A stretch of DNA of 19,331 bases from SLRI01 sp964528705 (GCA_964528705.1 CAZGUW010000063.1:1-19331), one strand, 5' to 3'; shown: positions 7,302 to 15,201, counted from the first letter of the stretch. The notes: generated from the letters alone by a model not told the origin. Program-made: numbers and translations.

Positions 7302-7931
7302 CTAGCCGAGGCCGACGGATCCTCCCCGTGACCACCGGGGGCGAAGCGAACGACCAGATCCACCCGGTGGCTCGGCCAGCAGCACGAAGGTCGTGGGATG
7401 GCTCCGGCCGTCGACGGCTTGTGCCATTCGGACACCGTACAGCCGTGCTCGATCAAACGAGCGCCATCTCGCACCCCTGATCCCTGCGACCTCGTCGAGA
7501 CGCGCGGCATCCAGCAGCGTCGGGTGGGTCACGACGACGGCGCCGCCCCGGGCGAAGATTCTCCGGATCAATTGGTCGTAGCGCCTGAATGCGAGGTCCG
7601 CGCGGCCGAGAACCAGGGCCGCCGACTGGTCCGAGCCCAGATGGTCGAGGGTGTAGCCCGCGAGCCCGGACGACGCCTCGATGGGCAGGAAATCCGTGCT
7701 CGGCTCCCAGTTCGTGATCCGGCCGGCACGCGGCCCGAGGATGACGATGCCTTCCTTGGCGCAAACCGGTGCAGAGAGCGCGCAGTCCCCGCCATGCCCG
7801 GCGACGCTCCAGTCGCCCGCCACGGCGAGCGCCAGCAAGCCCGCCAATATCCGTCCGATCCGTATTCGAGCCTCCCCTCGCGAGCGAACCGCTACTTCCC
7901 TCTCGAGACGTCTGTCAGGGCAAGAAATCAT
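7302..7931 (-). CDS. Unrecognised exported protein, probably 5' part of a broken gene ending at an in-frame TAG
   Basis: This 209-residue frame ends at TAG (7302-7304), and the following TIG-domain frame continues in phase. I recognise no family. The segment GRILAGLLALAVAGDWSVAG (about 26-45) resembles a signal peptide, followed by a plausible folded region (VILGPRAGRITNWEPS, LIRRIFARGGAVVVTHPTLL, TTFVLLAEPP). The last 25 residues are Arg/Gly/Ser-rich and look unlike the rest. The ATG at 7931 has no good ribosome binding site. A strong GGGGAGG sits just before ATA at 7865-7863, exactly where a signal peptide reading RIGRILAGLL would begin, so the original ATG may have mutated to ATA. With the nonsense codon, this points to a pseudogene. 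The alternatives are an intact short secreted protein, or a sequencing error at one or both sites. Confidence 0.45.
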   Translation of the reverse strand: MISCPDRRLEREVAVRSRGEARIRIGRILAGLLALAVAGDWSVAGHGGDCALSAPVCAKEGIVILGPRAGRITNWEPSTDFLPIEASSGLAGYTLDHLGSDQSAALVLGRADLAFRRYDQLIRRIFARGGAVVVTHPTLLDAARLDEVAGIRGARWRSFDRARLYGVRMAQAVDGRSHPTTFVLLAEPPGGSGRSLRPRWSRGGSVGLG

Positions 7932-8022
7932 ACCGGGGGACCGTGGACCAGAGCCATCGCGATCCGGGTCGTCGCGCGGATGAGCGCTCCATCAAACGGC
8001 GGTTCGGGCGCCCGCCACGCGA

Positions 8023-8052
8023 CTTGCCGCGTCGGGTGCTTTTGGGCTAGCC
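8023..8052 (+). promoter_or_regulatory. Upstream element shared with the second Sel1 gene, copy 1
   Basis: CTTGCCGC (8023-8030) and TTGGGCTAGCC (8042-8052) recur in the same order before the paralogous gene at 9293, with starts 19 bases apart here and 18 there. It could be a conserved promoter or leader element, or a remnant of the duplication that produced the pair. Confidence 0.35.
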
Positions 8053-8087
8053 GGTGCGGGTGAGTGGGTCCTCGAGGAGGCGAATCC

Positions 8088-9137
8088 ATGACGCGCGCAT
8101 GGACCGGAGCCGGAATGGCGGCAGGCCTGATCCTGGCAGGATGCGGCGGCGGCGAGGGCGGCGATACGGCCATCGGCGCGTTGCCCGACGTCATGGTCGC
8201 CACCGAGCTGAAGCCCTCTTCACCGTCCGACACCGCCCCACCGGACCTGTCGGCGCTGACGCTGGAGGCATCGGAGCCGACGACCCCGTCCGGCGTTTCG
8301 GCTCCGGCCGACGGGGTCGCGACCGTCGATGAGACGCCCGTGGCCGAGGCGCCGGTCGCCGAGCCTCCGGAGGGCGACGTCCCGGTCGGCGACGCACCAG
8401 TCGCCGAATCGTCGGCGGGCACGGCGCCGGACCCGGCCGCCACTCCCTTGCCGGAGCTTCGACAGCGGGCCGAAGCCGGCGACGCGGAGGCGCAGTTCGA
8501 GCTCGGCAGCCGCGCTCTCGAAGGCCGTGGCATGGCAGCCGACGACGCTACGGCGGCGCGCTGGTTTCGTGCCGCCGCGGAAGCCGGGCATGCCGGAGCC
8601 CAGTACAATATCGGTCTGATGCATCTCCAGGGACGCGGTGTCGAGCAGGACGAAGCGGCAGCTGTGCGCTGGGTGCAGGCGGCCGCAGATCAGGCGCTGC
8701 CGGAAGCGCAAAACCGTCTGGGCGGCTTCTACGCCCAGGGCTTCGGCCTGCCGCACGACGACGTGCTCGCCGTCCGCTGGTTCGCCCTGGCCGCCGTCCA
8801 GGGTGACGCTCTGGCGCAATACAACCTGGGTGGCATGTATCTCAGCGGTGTCGGCGTCGCCCAGGACTACCGCCAGGCGGCGCACTGGTTCGGCGCCGCC
8901 GCCGCCCAGGGGCACAAGCAGGCGCAGCTCTACACCGGCGCCCTCTACTCGGAGGGCAAGGGCGTGGCACCCGACCTGGTCGAGGCGCTCAAGTGGACGG
9001 TGCTCGCCCGCACGCCGCCGACGGACCCCAATGTCAGCACCCGCGCGATCGTCCTGCGGGCGGCGCTGCTGCCGCTGATGAGCCCCGAGCAGGTGGCCGA
9101 GGCCGAACGGCGGGCATCGGTGTGGCAGCCGGAGTAG
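8088..9137 (+). CDS. Sel1-repeat (SLR) lipoprotein, copy 1
   Basis: This 349-residue predicted lipoprotein has the N-terminus MTRAWTGAGMAAGLILAGC, which carries a clear lipobox (LAGC, lipidated Cys at 19) and so predicts membrane anchoring on the periplasmic side. A low-complexity Pro/Ala/Val/Glu linker (about 20-125, with degenerate APVAE units) leads to five tandem Sel1-like repeats (about 130-310). These show the consensus A-QY-LG-MY--G-GV--D---A--W---AA-QG, for example AQYNIGLMHLQGRGVEQDE. Sel1 repeats are alpha/alpha solenoids used for protein-protein contacts, often in envelope or signalling proteins. The ATG at 8088 follows GAGGAGG by seven bases; the frame could start 24 bases earlier at a GTG, but that would spoil the signal peptide. 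A close paralogue follows. The specific role is unknown. Confidence 0.88.
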   Translation: MTRAWTGAGMAAGLILAGCGGGEGGDTAIGALPDVMVATELKPSSPSDTAPPDLSALTLEASEPTTPSGVSAPADGVATVDETPVAEAPVAEPPEGDVPVGDAPVAESSAGTAPDPAATPLPELRQRAEAGDAEAQFELGSRALEGRGMAADDATAARWFRAAAEAGHAGAQYNIGLMHLQGRGVEQDEAAAVRWVQAAADQALPEAQNRLGGFYAQGFGLPHDDVLAVRWFALAAVQGDALAQYNLGGMYLSGVGVAQDYRQAAHWFGAAAAQGHKQAQLYTGALYSEGKGVAPDLVEALKWTVLARTPPTDPNVSTRAIVLRAALLPLMSPEQVAEAERRASVWQPE

Positions 9138-9160
9138 GTCACAGGATCGTCGCCAGCCAT

Positions 9161-9178
9161 CGTCGCTCGGGAGCGACG
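9161..9178 (+). terminator. Hairpin after the first Sel1 gene, candidate terminator
   Basis: CGTCGCT-CGGG-AGCGACG forms a perfect 7-base-pair GC-rich stem with a four-base loop, 24 bases after the stop. There is no T-run after it, so it may only stall polymerase or protect the 3' end. Confidence 0.35.
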
Positions 9179-9190
9179 CCGTGGGGACGG

Positions 9191-9219
9191 CTTGCCGCCA
9201 CCCCGGCCTTGGGCTAGCC
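9191..9219 (+). promoter_or_regulatory. Upstream element shared with the first Sel1 gene, copy 2
   Basis: CTTGCCGC (9191-9198) and TTGGGCTAGCC (9209-9219) repeat the pair seen at 8023-8052. The distance to the start codon is longer here (74 bases from the end of the element against 36), so a fixed promoter position is not conserved. Confidence 0.35.
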
Positions 9220-9292
9220 CGGGAGACGGCCGGGAGCTTGCCGGCACGGTGCTCGTTCGAACGATGGGACGATGGCGGAAGGAGACGAATTG

Positions 9293-10243
9293 ATGGTTCA
9301 GGGCCGCGTCATGGCCGGCCTCGCGGCGGGCCTGCTGCTGGCCGCCTGCGCCGGCTTGCAGGAGTTGGGCGAGGCGCCGGCCGCTGCGACGCCGGAGATC
9401 GCGGCGCCTGCCGATGGCGCAGCGTCGACAGCGGCGGTCCCTGCCGAGGCGACAGCCGTTCAGCCCGCGGCGCCGCCGGTCGCCACGCCACCAAGCGCCG
9501 CGCGGCCGACATCGCCCGCGTTCAACGTAGCGGCGCTGCGGCGGGCGGCCGAGGCCGGCGACGCACAGGCACAGTTCGATCTCGCCGACCGCTATCTCGA
9601 CGGCCGGGGCGTCGCGGCCGACGACGCGGCGGCGGGGCGCTGGTTCCTCGCCGCCGCCGAGGGCGGTTTCGCCCCGGCGCAATACAACATGAGCCTCCTC
9701 TATCTGATGGGGCGCGGTGTCCAGCCGGACGAGGCGGAGGCGCTGCGCTGGCTGAGGGCGGCGGCGGTGCAGGGCCTGCCGGAGGCGCAGAACCGGCTGG
9801 GCGGGTTCTATGCCCAGGGTGTCGTCGTGCCGCGCGACGACGAGGAGGCGGCGCGCTGGTTCAGGCTGGCCGCCATGCAGGGCGACCCGCCGGCGCAGCA
9901 CAATCTGGGCGGCATGTACTATACCGGGCACGGCGTGCCGCAGAGTGACAATCTGGCCGCCCAGTGGTTCGCCAAGGCGGCGGCGCAGGGTCACAAGCCG
10001 GCGCAGTTCTATCTCGGCGCGCTCTACACCGAGGGTCACGGGGTCGAGGCGGATCCCGTGCAGGCGCTCAAATGGGCGACGCTGGCATCGAGCCCGCCTG
10101 GCGATCTCGAGATCACCGCCCGCGCCAGCAAGCTCAAGTCCGAGCTGGTCGCCCGGATGAGCCCCGAGGAGATCGCCGAGGCCGAGCGGCTGGCAGCGGC
10201 GTTCCGACCGACGCCCGGCGGGGTGCCGCGCCCCGGCAGCTGA
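9293..10243 (+). CDS. Sel1-repeat (SLR) lipoprotein, copy 2
   Basis: This 316-residue paralogue of the preceding gene has the same architecture. A signal peptide MVQGRVMAGLAAGLLLAAC ends in a lipobox (LAAC, Cys19), followed by an Ala/Pro-rich linker to about residue 78 and then five Sel1-like repeats. Several blocks are nearly identical to copy 1, notably GLPEAQNRLGGFYAQG against ALPEAQNRLGGFYAQG, and the final LYTEGHGVEADPVQALKW against LYSEGKGVAPDLVEALKW. The start ATG at 9293 has GGAAGGAG nine bases upstream; the in-frame ATG at 9272 lies before that site and would displace the signal peptide. The linkers differ much more than the repeats, as expected for an old tandem duplication. The large cyclase-ATPase gene starts 84 bases downstream on the same strand, so a functional link is possible but unproven. 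Confidence 0.88.
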   Translation: MVQGRVMAGLAAGLLLAACAGLQELGEAPAAATPEIAAPADGAASTAAVPAEATAVQPAAPPVATPPSAARPTSPAFNVAALRRAAEAGDAQAQFDLADRYLDGRGVAADDAAAGRWFLAAAEGGFAPAQYNMSLLYLMGRGVQPDEAEALRWLRAAAVQGLPEAQNRLGGFYAQGVVVPRDDEEAARWFRLAAMQGDPPAQHNLGGMYYTGHGVPQSDNLAAQWFAKAAAQGHKPAQFYLGALYTEGHGVEADPVQALKWATLASSPPGDLEITARASKLKSELVARMSPEEIAEAERLAAAFRPTPGGVPRPGS

Positions 10244-10266
10244 GGCGAACGGCTGCCGGGCCGGAC

Positions 10267-10288
10267 GGTGGCCGGCTCGCGGCCGACC
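10267..10288 (+). terminator. GC-rich hairpin after the second Sel1 gene, weak terminator candidate
   Basis: GGCCG (10270-10274) pairs with CGGCC (10280-10284) over a five-base loop, extended by GGT/ACC past a one-base bulge. There is no T-run, and GC-rich DNA yields such stems by chance. Confidence 0.22.
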
Positions 10289-10327
10289 GGATAGGATCGC
10301 CCCGAGGCGACGATCAGGGAGACGGCC

Positions 10328-13300
10328 TTGGATGTGGCAGCCTGGCTCCGCGGGCTCGGCCTCGGCCAGTACGCGGAGGCGTTTCGCGAGAACGATGTCG
10401 ATGCCGGGCTCCTGTCGAGCCTGACGGCCGAGGACCTGCGGGAGATGGGGGTCGCCTCGGTCGGCCATCGCCGCCGCCTGCTTCAGGCGATCGCCGAACG
10501 GAGCCGGGCCGAGCGACCGGTCGCCGCAGCGGCGCCGGGTGCCGAACGGCGCCAGCTGACGGTCATGTTCGTCGACCTGGTCGGCTCCACGGCCCTCTCG
10601 GCGCGGCTCGACCCGGAGGAGACGGGTGCCGTCCTGCGCGCCTATCAGGGTGCCGTGGCGGCTGCGATCGCCACGGTCGAGGGCCATGTGGCGAAGTTCA
10701 TGGGCGACGGGGTGCTCGCCTATTTCGGCTGGCCCCGGGCGCACGAGGACGAGGCCGAGCGGGCCGTTCGGGCCGGGCTGGCGGCGCGCGACGCCGTGGC
10801 GGGACTTCCCGGCCACGATCCACCGCTGGCCTGCCGGATCGGCATCGCCACGGGGCTCGTCGTGGTGGGCGAGCTGATCGGCGAGGGTGCCGCCAGCGAG
10901 CAGACCGTGGTGGGCGACACGCCCAACCTGGCGGCCCGGCTGCAGGACCTGGCCGAACCGGGCCAGGTGCTGGTTTCGCGGTCGACCCGGCGGCTGCTCG
11001 GCGCGGGCTTCGAGGTGGCGGCGCTCGGCGAGCGGGCGATCAAGGGTATGGACAGATCCGTCCCGGTCTTCGCGGTCACCGGCGAGCGGGCCGTGACGAG
11101 CCGCTTCGAGGCGCGCGCCGGGCATCTCCAGCCCATGGTCGGGCGCGAGCGGGAGATGGAATTCCTGCTGGAGCACTGGGCGCGGGCCAGGGAGGGCAGC
11201 GGGCAAGCCGTGCTGCTCGTGGGCGAGGCCGGGCACGGCAAATCGCGGATCGTCCGCGCCCTCGGCGGTGCGCTGGCGGGCGAGCCGCACACGGTCGTGC
11301 GCCTGCAGGGCTCGCCCTACCACGCGGAGAGCGCCCTCTGGCCCGTGGTCCAGCAGCTGCGCGAGGAGGCCGGCTTCGCGGCGGGCCAGTCGAACGACGT
11401 GCTGCTCGACCGGCTCGAAGCGCTGGCGGACGGCTTTGCATGGGCTGCCGACGCCCTGCCACTGCTCGCCGAGCTTCTCGGGCTCGACGGCGAGGCTCGC
11501 TACGAGCGGAGCGAGCTGACGCCGCAGGCGCGGCGGGCGCGGACCCTCGAGACGCTGGCGGACCGGTTGCTCGGCCTTGCCCGGAGCGGGCCGGTCCTGG
11601 TGGTGGTCGAGGACGCGCACTGGCTCGACCCGACGACACGGGAGCTGATCGACCGGGTCCTTGCGCGGCTCGGACGGCTGCCGATGCTCGTCCTGGTCAC
11701 CAGCCGTCCCGAAGGCCTGCCGGCGCTCGGCACCGGGGCAAGGGTCACCCGGCTGGATCTCGACCGGCTCGGTCGCGCCGGCGTCGAGGCGATCATCCAA
11801 GGGCTCGGCGGCGATGCGCTGCCGGCCGAGACCATCGAAACCATCGTCACACGCACGGACGGCGTGCCGCTCTTCGTCGAGGAGCTGACCAAGGCGGTCC
11901 TGGAGTCGGGCGACGCCGCCATCCCGGCCTCGCTGCACGATTCGCTGATGGCCCGCCTCGACCGCCTGCCGGAGGCCAAGGAACTGGCGCAGGTGGCCGC
12001 CTGCATCGGCCGCGAGCTGGACCAGGAGCTGCTCATCGCCGTCGCCGGGCAGCCCGCGGCCGAGGTCGAGCGGGCGCTCGACCGGCTGGTTGAGGCGGAG
12101 CTTATCTTCCGCCAGGGCGCGCCCGCCGACGGACGACTCGTCTTCAAGCATGCGCTGGTGCGGGACGCGGCCTACGAATCCCTGCTGCGCAGCCGGCGCC
12201 GCGAGGTGCATGGCCGCATCGCCAGGGTGCTGGCGGCGAATGGGGGCGGCGAGCCGCAGCTCGTCGCCCGCCATTTCCTCGCGGGCGACGATGCTGCCGC
12301 CGCCATGCCGCATCTCCTGCAGGCGACCGATGCCGCCATCGCCCGCGCCGCGGGCACCGAGGCGCGGGCGATGATCGAGGCCGGCCTCGCCGCGGTCGGA
12401 CGCCTGCCCGCCGACGACACAACCACGGGCTGGCGCGCCAAGCTCCATCTGCTGATGGGCGATTCCGTCCGCACCACGCTCGGAACGGCCGCACCGGCCA
12501 CTGCCGCAGCCTATCGGAGCGCACGCCTCGCCTATGCCGAGATCGGGGACCAGAACGGACAGGAAATGGCGCTCTTCGGGGAGCTCCTGTCCCATTTCAA
12601 TGCCGCCCGCCTGGACGAGGCCGACAAGGTTGCCGGCCTGTTGCGGGCTGCACCCTCGGAAGGTGCCGGAGCGGCCAGCCTCTGGCACCGCCACGAGGCT
12701 GCGGGCATCCTCGCGTTCGCGCGCGGCAGCTTCGCCGCGGCACGACGGCATCTCGAAGCCCTGCCGGAGGGCGAGGGCCCCTACCCCGACCGCCCGACCG
12801 TCGGGCGCGTCTACCTGCCGTGGTCGCTGCTCGCCCTCGGCCATGTCGACGAGGCGTCGACGCAGGAAGCGGACCACCTGCAGGCTGCCGCCGCCTGCGG
12901 GCGCAAGTTCGTGCTCGCCGCAGCACTCGGCAATGGCTGCTACATCCCGTGCCTCACCGGCAGGATCGACCTCCTCGCGGAGCGCGCGAGCCACTGTCTC
13001 GAGCTCTGCCGCAGCACGCACATGACCGTCTACGAGAAGGTCGCCACGGTCTTTCTCGGCTGGCTCGCCGCAAGGGACGGCGATGTCGGGCGTGGCGACG
13101 CCATGATGACGGCGGCGCTCCAGGCCCTCGACGCGGCCGCGCAGCACATCGAGTTCGCCTATCTCTCGAGCCTGCGCGCCGACGTGCTGCATGCTGCCGG
13201 GCGGACCGCCGAGGCGCGGGGGCTGCTGGAGCAGGGCCTGGCCCGCAATGCGGTGACGGGCGAAGCCTGGTTCGATGCCGAGCTGCATCGCCTGCTCGCA

Positions 13301-13540
13301 AGCTGCGCCGGTGATGCGGAGACGGCCGAGCATCATCTCGAGGCGGCGCTCGCAATCGCCCGCGGGCAGGAGGCGAGGTTCTGGGAAGTGCGCGCCGCCC
13401 GCGACCTGGCACGGCTCTTGGCCGGGCAAGGCCGGCGGCAGGCGGCGCGGGAGCTCCTGGCACCGGTGCACGGCTGGTTCACGGAAGGCTTCGCCCTTTC
13501 CGATCTCGTCGAGAGCCGGGCTCTCCTGGAAACGCTCTGA
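10328..13540 (+). CDS. SAM domain - class III adenylate/guanylate cyclase - AAA ATPase - TPR signalling protein
   Basis: This is a 1070-residue multidomain protein. Residues 1-60 are a SAM domain (AAWLRGLGLGQYAEAFREN through GHRRRLLQAI). Residues about 74-252 are a class III nucleotide cyclase with an apparently complete active site: metal-binding Asp83 (FVDLVGST) and Asp127 (FMGDG), purine-selecting Lys123 and Asp197 (VVGDTPN), and transition-state Asn200 and Arg204. Lys and Asp at the selectivity sites favour ATP, hence cAMP. Residues about 270-560 are a STAND/AAA-type ATPase with Walker A GEAGHGKS (299-306) and Walker B VLVVVEDAHWLD (423-434). The rest is alpha-helical, TPR-like. No membrane segment or signal peptide is visible, so it is cytosolic. 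The start is TTG at 10328 after GGGAG; a GTG at 10334 is the alternative. The inducing signal is unknown. Confidence 0.92.
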   Translation: MDVAAWLRGLGLGQYAEAFRENDVDAGLLSSLTAEDLREMGVASVGHRRRLLQAIAERSRAERPVAAAAPGAERRQLTVMFVDLVGSTALSARLDPEETGAVLRAYQGAVAAAIATVEGHVAKFMGDGVLAYFGWPRAHEDEAERAVRAGLAARDAVAGLPGHDPPLACRIGIATGLVVVGELIGEGAASEQTVVGDTPNLAARLQDLAEPGQVLVSRSTRRLLGAGFEVAALGERAIKGMDRSVPVFAVTGERAVTSRFEARAGHLQPMVGREREMEFLLEHWARAREGSGQAVLLVGEAGHGKSRIVRALGGALAGEPHTVVRLQGSPYHAESALWPVVQQLREEAGFAAGQSNDVLLDRLEALADGFAWAADALPLLAELLGLDGEARYERSELTPQARRARTLETLADRLLGLARSGPVLVVVEDAHWLDPTTRELIDRVLARLGRLPMLVLVTSRPEGLPALGTGARVTRLDLDRLGRAGVEAIIQGLGGDALPAETIETIVTRTDGVPLFVEELTKAVLESGDAAIPASLHDSLMARLDRLPEAKELAQVAACIGRELDQELLIAVAGQPAAEVERALDRLVEAELIFRQGAPADGRLVFKHALVRDAAYESLLRSRRREVHGRIARVLAANGGGEPQLVARHFLAGDDAAAAMPHLLQATDAAIARAAGTEARAMIEAGLAAVGRLPADDTTTGWRAKLHLLMGDSVRTTLGTAAPATAAAYRSARLAYAEIGDQNGQEMALFGELLSHFNAARLDEADKVAGLLRAAPSEGAGAASLWHRHEAAGILAFARGSFAAARRHLEALPEGEGPYPDRPTVGRVYLPWSLLALGHVDEASTQEADHLQAAAACGRKFVLAAALGNGCYIPCLTGRIDLLAERASHCLELCRSTHMTVYEKVATVFLGWLAARDGDVGRGDAMMTAALQALDAAAQHIEFAYLSSLRADVLHAAGRTAEARGLLEQGLARNAVTGEAWFDAELHRLLASCAGDAETAEHHLEAALAIARGQEARFWEVRAARDLARLLAGQGRRQAARELLAPVHGWFTEGFALSDLVESRALLETL

Positions 13541-13593
13541 GGCCCGCCGCACCCGAGCTTGCCATTCCGGACCGGACGTGCGACGCGCAGCGC

Positions 13594-13627
13594 TTCGAGC
13601 CACGCCAGACTTCGAGCCACGCCAGAC
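13594..13627. repeat. Perfect 17-base tandem duplication upstream of the PPOX gene
   Basis: TTCGAGCCACGCCAGAC occurs at 13594-13610 and again, directly adjacent and identical, at 13611-13627. The second copy abuts the GGGGAG ribosome binding site of the next gene, so the repeat lies in its 5' leader. It has no dyad symmetry that I can see. Confidence 0.9.
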
Positions 13628-13640
13628 GGGGAGCCCGCCC

Positions 13641-14255
13641 ATGAACGAGAGCCTCGCCGACAGAGACGCGCTCCGGGCGCATTACGGCAGCGTCAGCCGG
13701 ACCGCCTCGGGCAAGGAGATGGACCGGATCGACCGGCACGGCCGCCGCTTCATCGAGCTCTCGCCCTTCGTCGTCATGGCGACCGCCGATGCGGAGGGGC
13801 GCTGCGACGCCTCGCCCAAGGGCGACTCGCCGGGCTTCGTCAAGGTGCTGGACGAGCGGACGCTGCTCATCCCCGACCGGCCCGGCAACAACCGGGTCGA
13901 CAGCCTGCAGAACATCGTGGCCAACCCGAGGATCGGGCTGATCTTCTTCCTGCCGGGCTACAAGGAGACCTTCCGCGCCAATGGCACGGCCCGGATCAGC
14001 ACCGAGCCGGACCTGCTCGAGGCGACGGCGCATGCCGGCAAACGGCCGCGGTCGGTGATCGTGGTGAGCGTCGAGGAGGCCTTCATGCATTGCGGCAAGG
14101 CGCTGATCCGCTCGAAGCTCTGGGACCCGGATCAGCACATCGAGAAGGGCCAGTTCCCCAGCCTCGCCCGGATCCTCGCCGACCAGATCGAGGGGGTGGA
14201 GGAGAAGGCAACGGAGGCGCGGATCGAGGACGCCTACGAGCGCCAGCTCTACTGA
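13641..14255 (+). CDS. PPOX-fold FMN-dependent flavoprotein (DR_2398/MSMEG_1061-like)
   Basis: This 204-residue cytosolic protein belongs to the pyridoxamine 5'-phosphate oxidase-like split-barrel flavoproteins. FVVMATADAEGRCDASPKGD (about 46-65), LLIPDRPGNNRVDSLQNIV (about 75-93) and GLIFFLPGYKETFRANGTA (about 99-117) make up the barrel and FMN-phosphate site of the TIGR04025-type subgroup, often listed as DR_2398 or MSMEG_1061 family. The substrate is unknown, and the name does not imply vitamin B6 oxidation. The ATG at 13641 follows GGGGAG by eight bases; the much longer open frame upstream merely shadows the previous gene. It is nine bases ahead of the fieF-like gene, so the two probably share an mRNA, although I know no functional link between them. 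Confidence 0.88.
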   Translation: MNESLADRDALRAHYGSVSRTASGKEMDRIDRHGRRFIELSPFVVMATADAEGRCDASPKGDSPGFVKVLDERTLLIPDRPGNNRVDSLQNIVANPRIGLIFFLPGYKETFRANGTARISTEPDLLEATAHAGKRPRSVIVVSVEEAFMHCGKALIRSKLWDPDQHIEKGQFPSLARILADQIEGVEEKATEARIEDAYERQLY

Positions 14256-14264
14256 CCGGACGCC

Positions 14265-15194
14265 ATGCTCAAGGGACTCGATCCCGCGGCGCTGGTCCGG
14301 CTCGCCGCGAAGGCCAGCCTGACGGTCGCGGTGCTCCTGACGGTCGGCAAGCTGGCGGCCGCCCTCGCTTCCGACTCGCTCGCCCTCCTCGCCTCGATGA
14401 TCGACAGCCTCGCCGATATCGGCGGCTCCTTCATCACCTTCCTCGCTGTCCGGGTCAGCCAGCAGCCGCCCGACCGCAGCCACCGCTTCGGGCACGGCAA
14501 GGCGGAGAGCCTCTCCGCCCTGGCGCAGGCCTCGCTCGTCATGGGCTCCGCCCTCTTCGTCCTGATCGGCGCCGGCGAGCGGCTCATGAGCCCACGGGTC
14601 ATCGAGCCCGGGTTATTCGCCTATCTCGTGCTGATCGGTGCCATCGCCGTCACCCTGGCGCTGGTCACGTTGCAGCGCCTGGTCATCGACCGGACCGATT
14701 CCACCGCCATCGCGGCCGACCGCCTGCACTACACGGCCGACCTCGCGACCAACCTCGTGGTGCTCGCCGCACTGGTCCTGACGGCGCGGCTCGGCATCGC
14801 CTGGATCGACCCCTTGGCCGCCGTGCTGGTCGCGCTCTACCTCGCCTGGCAGGCCGCCCGCCTCGGCCGCTCGGCGATCGACACGCTCATGGACCGGGAG
14901 CTAGCCGGGCCGGAGCGGCGACGCATCGAGGCCCTCGTGCGTGACCATCCCGACGTCGTCGACCTGCACGACCTGCGCACCCGGCGGGCCGGCAACACCA
15001 CCTTCATCGAGCTGCATGTCGAGATCGACGGGGCGATGAGCGTGCGCCGCGCGCATCGCGTCACCGACGCGCTCGAGGCGGACCTCGCCGATGCCTTCGG
15101 CGAGACCGAGATCATCATCCATCAGGAGCCCGCCGGGCTCGAGGACGACCGCCTCGACCACCGCATCGCCGAGGCCAAGGCAGGTCGCGGCTGA
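14265..15194 (+). CDS. fieF: Cation diffusion facilitator, FieF/YiiP-type divalent metal exporter
   Basis: This 309-residue inner-membrane metal/proton antiporter exports Zn2+, Fe2+ or related ions. The transport site is intact: Asp47 and Asp51 in MIDSLADIGGS (second helix) and His155 and Asp159 in RLHYTADLATN (fifth helix). These correspond to D45, D49, H153 and D157 of Escherichia coli YiiP with a constant two-residue offset. Six hydrophobic helices fill about 10-205, and a cytoplasmic ferredoxin-like dimerisation domain (about 210-295) includes FIELHVEIDGAMSV, with its metal-binding His, and EIIIHQEP. The length matches the family. The ATG at 14265 lies nine bases after the PPOX gene, with only a weak ribosome binding site. 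The stop codon falls within a hairpin shared with the convergent gene. The exact metal cannot be assigned from sequence. Confidence 0.92.
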   Translation: MLKGLDPAALVRLAAKASLTVAVLLTVGKLAAALASDSLALLASMIDSLADIGGSFITFLAVRVSQQPPDRSHRFGHGKAESLSALAQASLVMGSALFVLIGAGERLMSPRVIEPGLFAYLVLIGAIAVTLALVTLQRLVIDRTDSTAIAADRLHYTADLATNLVVLAALVLTARLGIAWIDPLAAVLVALYLAWQAARLGRSAIDTLMDRELAGPERRRIEALVRDHPDVVDLHDLRTRRAGNTTFIELHVEIDGAMSVRRAHRVTDALEADLADAFGETEIIIHQEPAGLEDDRLDHRIAEAKAGRG

Positions 15195-15201
15195 CCGCCT
15201 T
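15177..15201. terminator. Hairpin between convergent genes, candidate bidirectional terminator
   Basis: AAGGC-A-GGTC, loop GCGGCT, GACC-GCCTT gives a 9-base-pair stem with one bulged A. It covers the stop codon of fieF and touches the stop of the opposing gene, leaving only six intergenic bases. There is no long T-run on either strand. Confidence 0.4.

Noticed and set aside
7928..8608. A 226-codon minus-strand frame with Ser/Ala/Gly-rich repeats
   Set aside because: It is antisense to the linker of the first Sel1 lipoprotein, whose low complexity creates the apparent repeats.
8945..13642. A 1565-codon open frame on the minus strand, opposite the Sel1 and cyclase-ATPase genes
   Set aside because: It is in register with the GC-rich codon pattern of the plus-strand genes, encodes low-complexity Arg/Gly/Ala/His-rich sequence with no recognisable domain, and crosses the ends of several clear genes. 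It is a shadow of high GC, though its length without a stop is striking.
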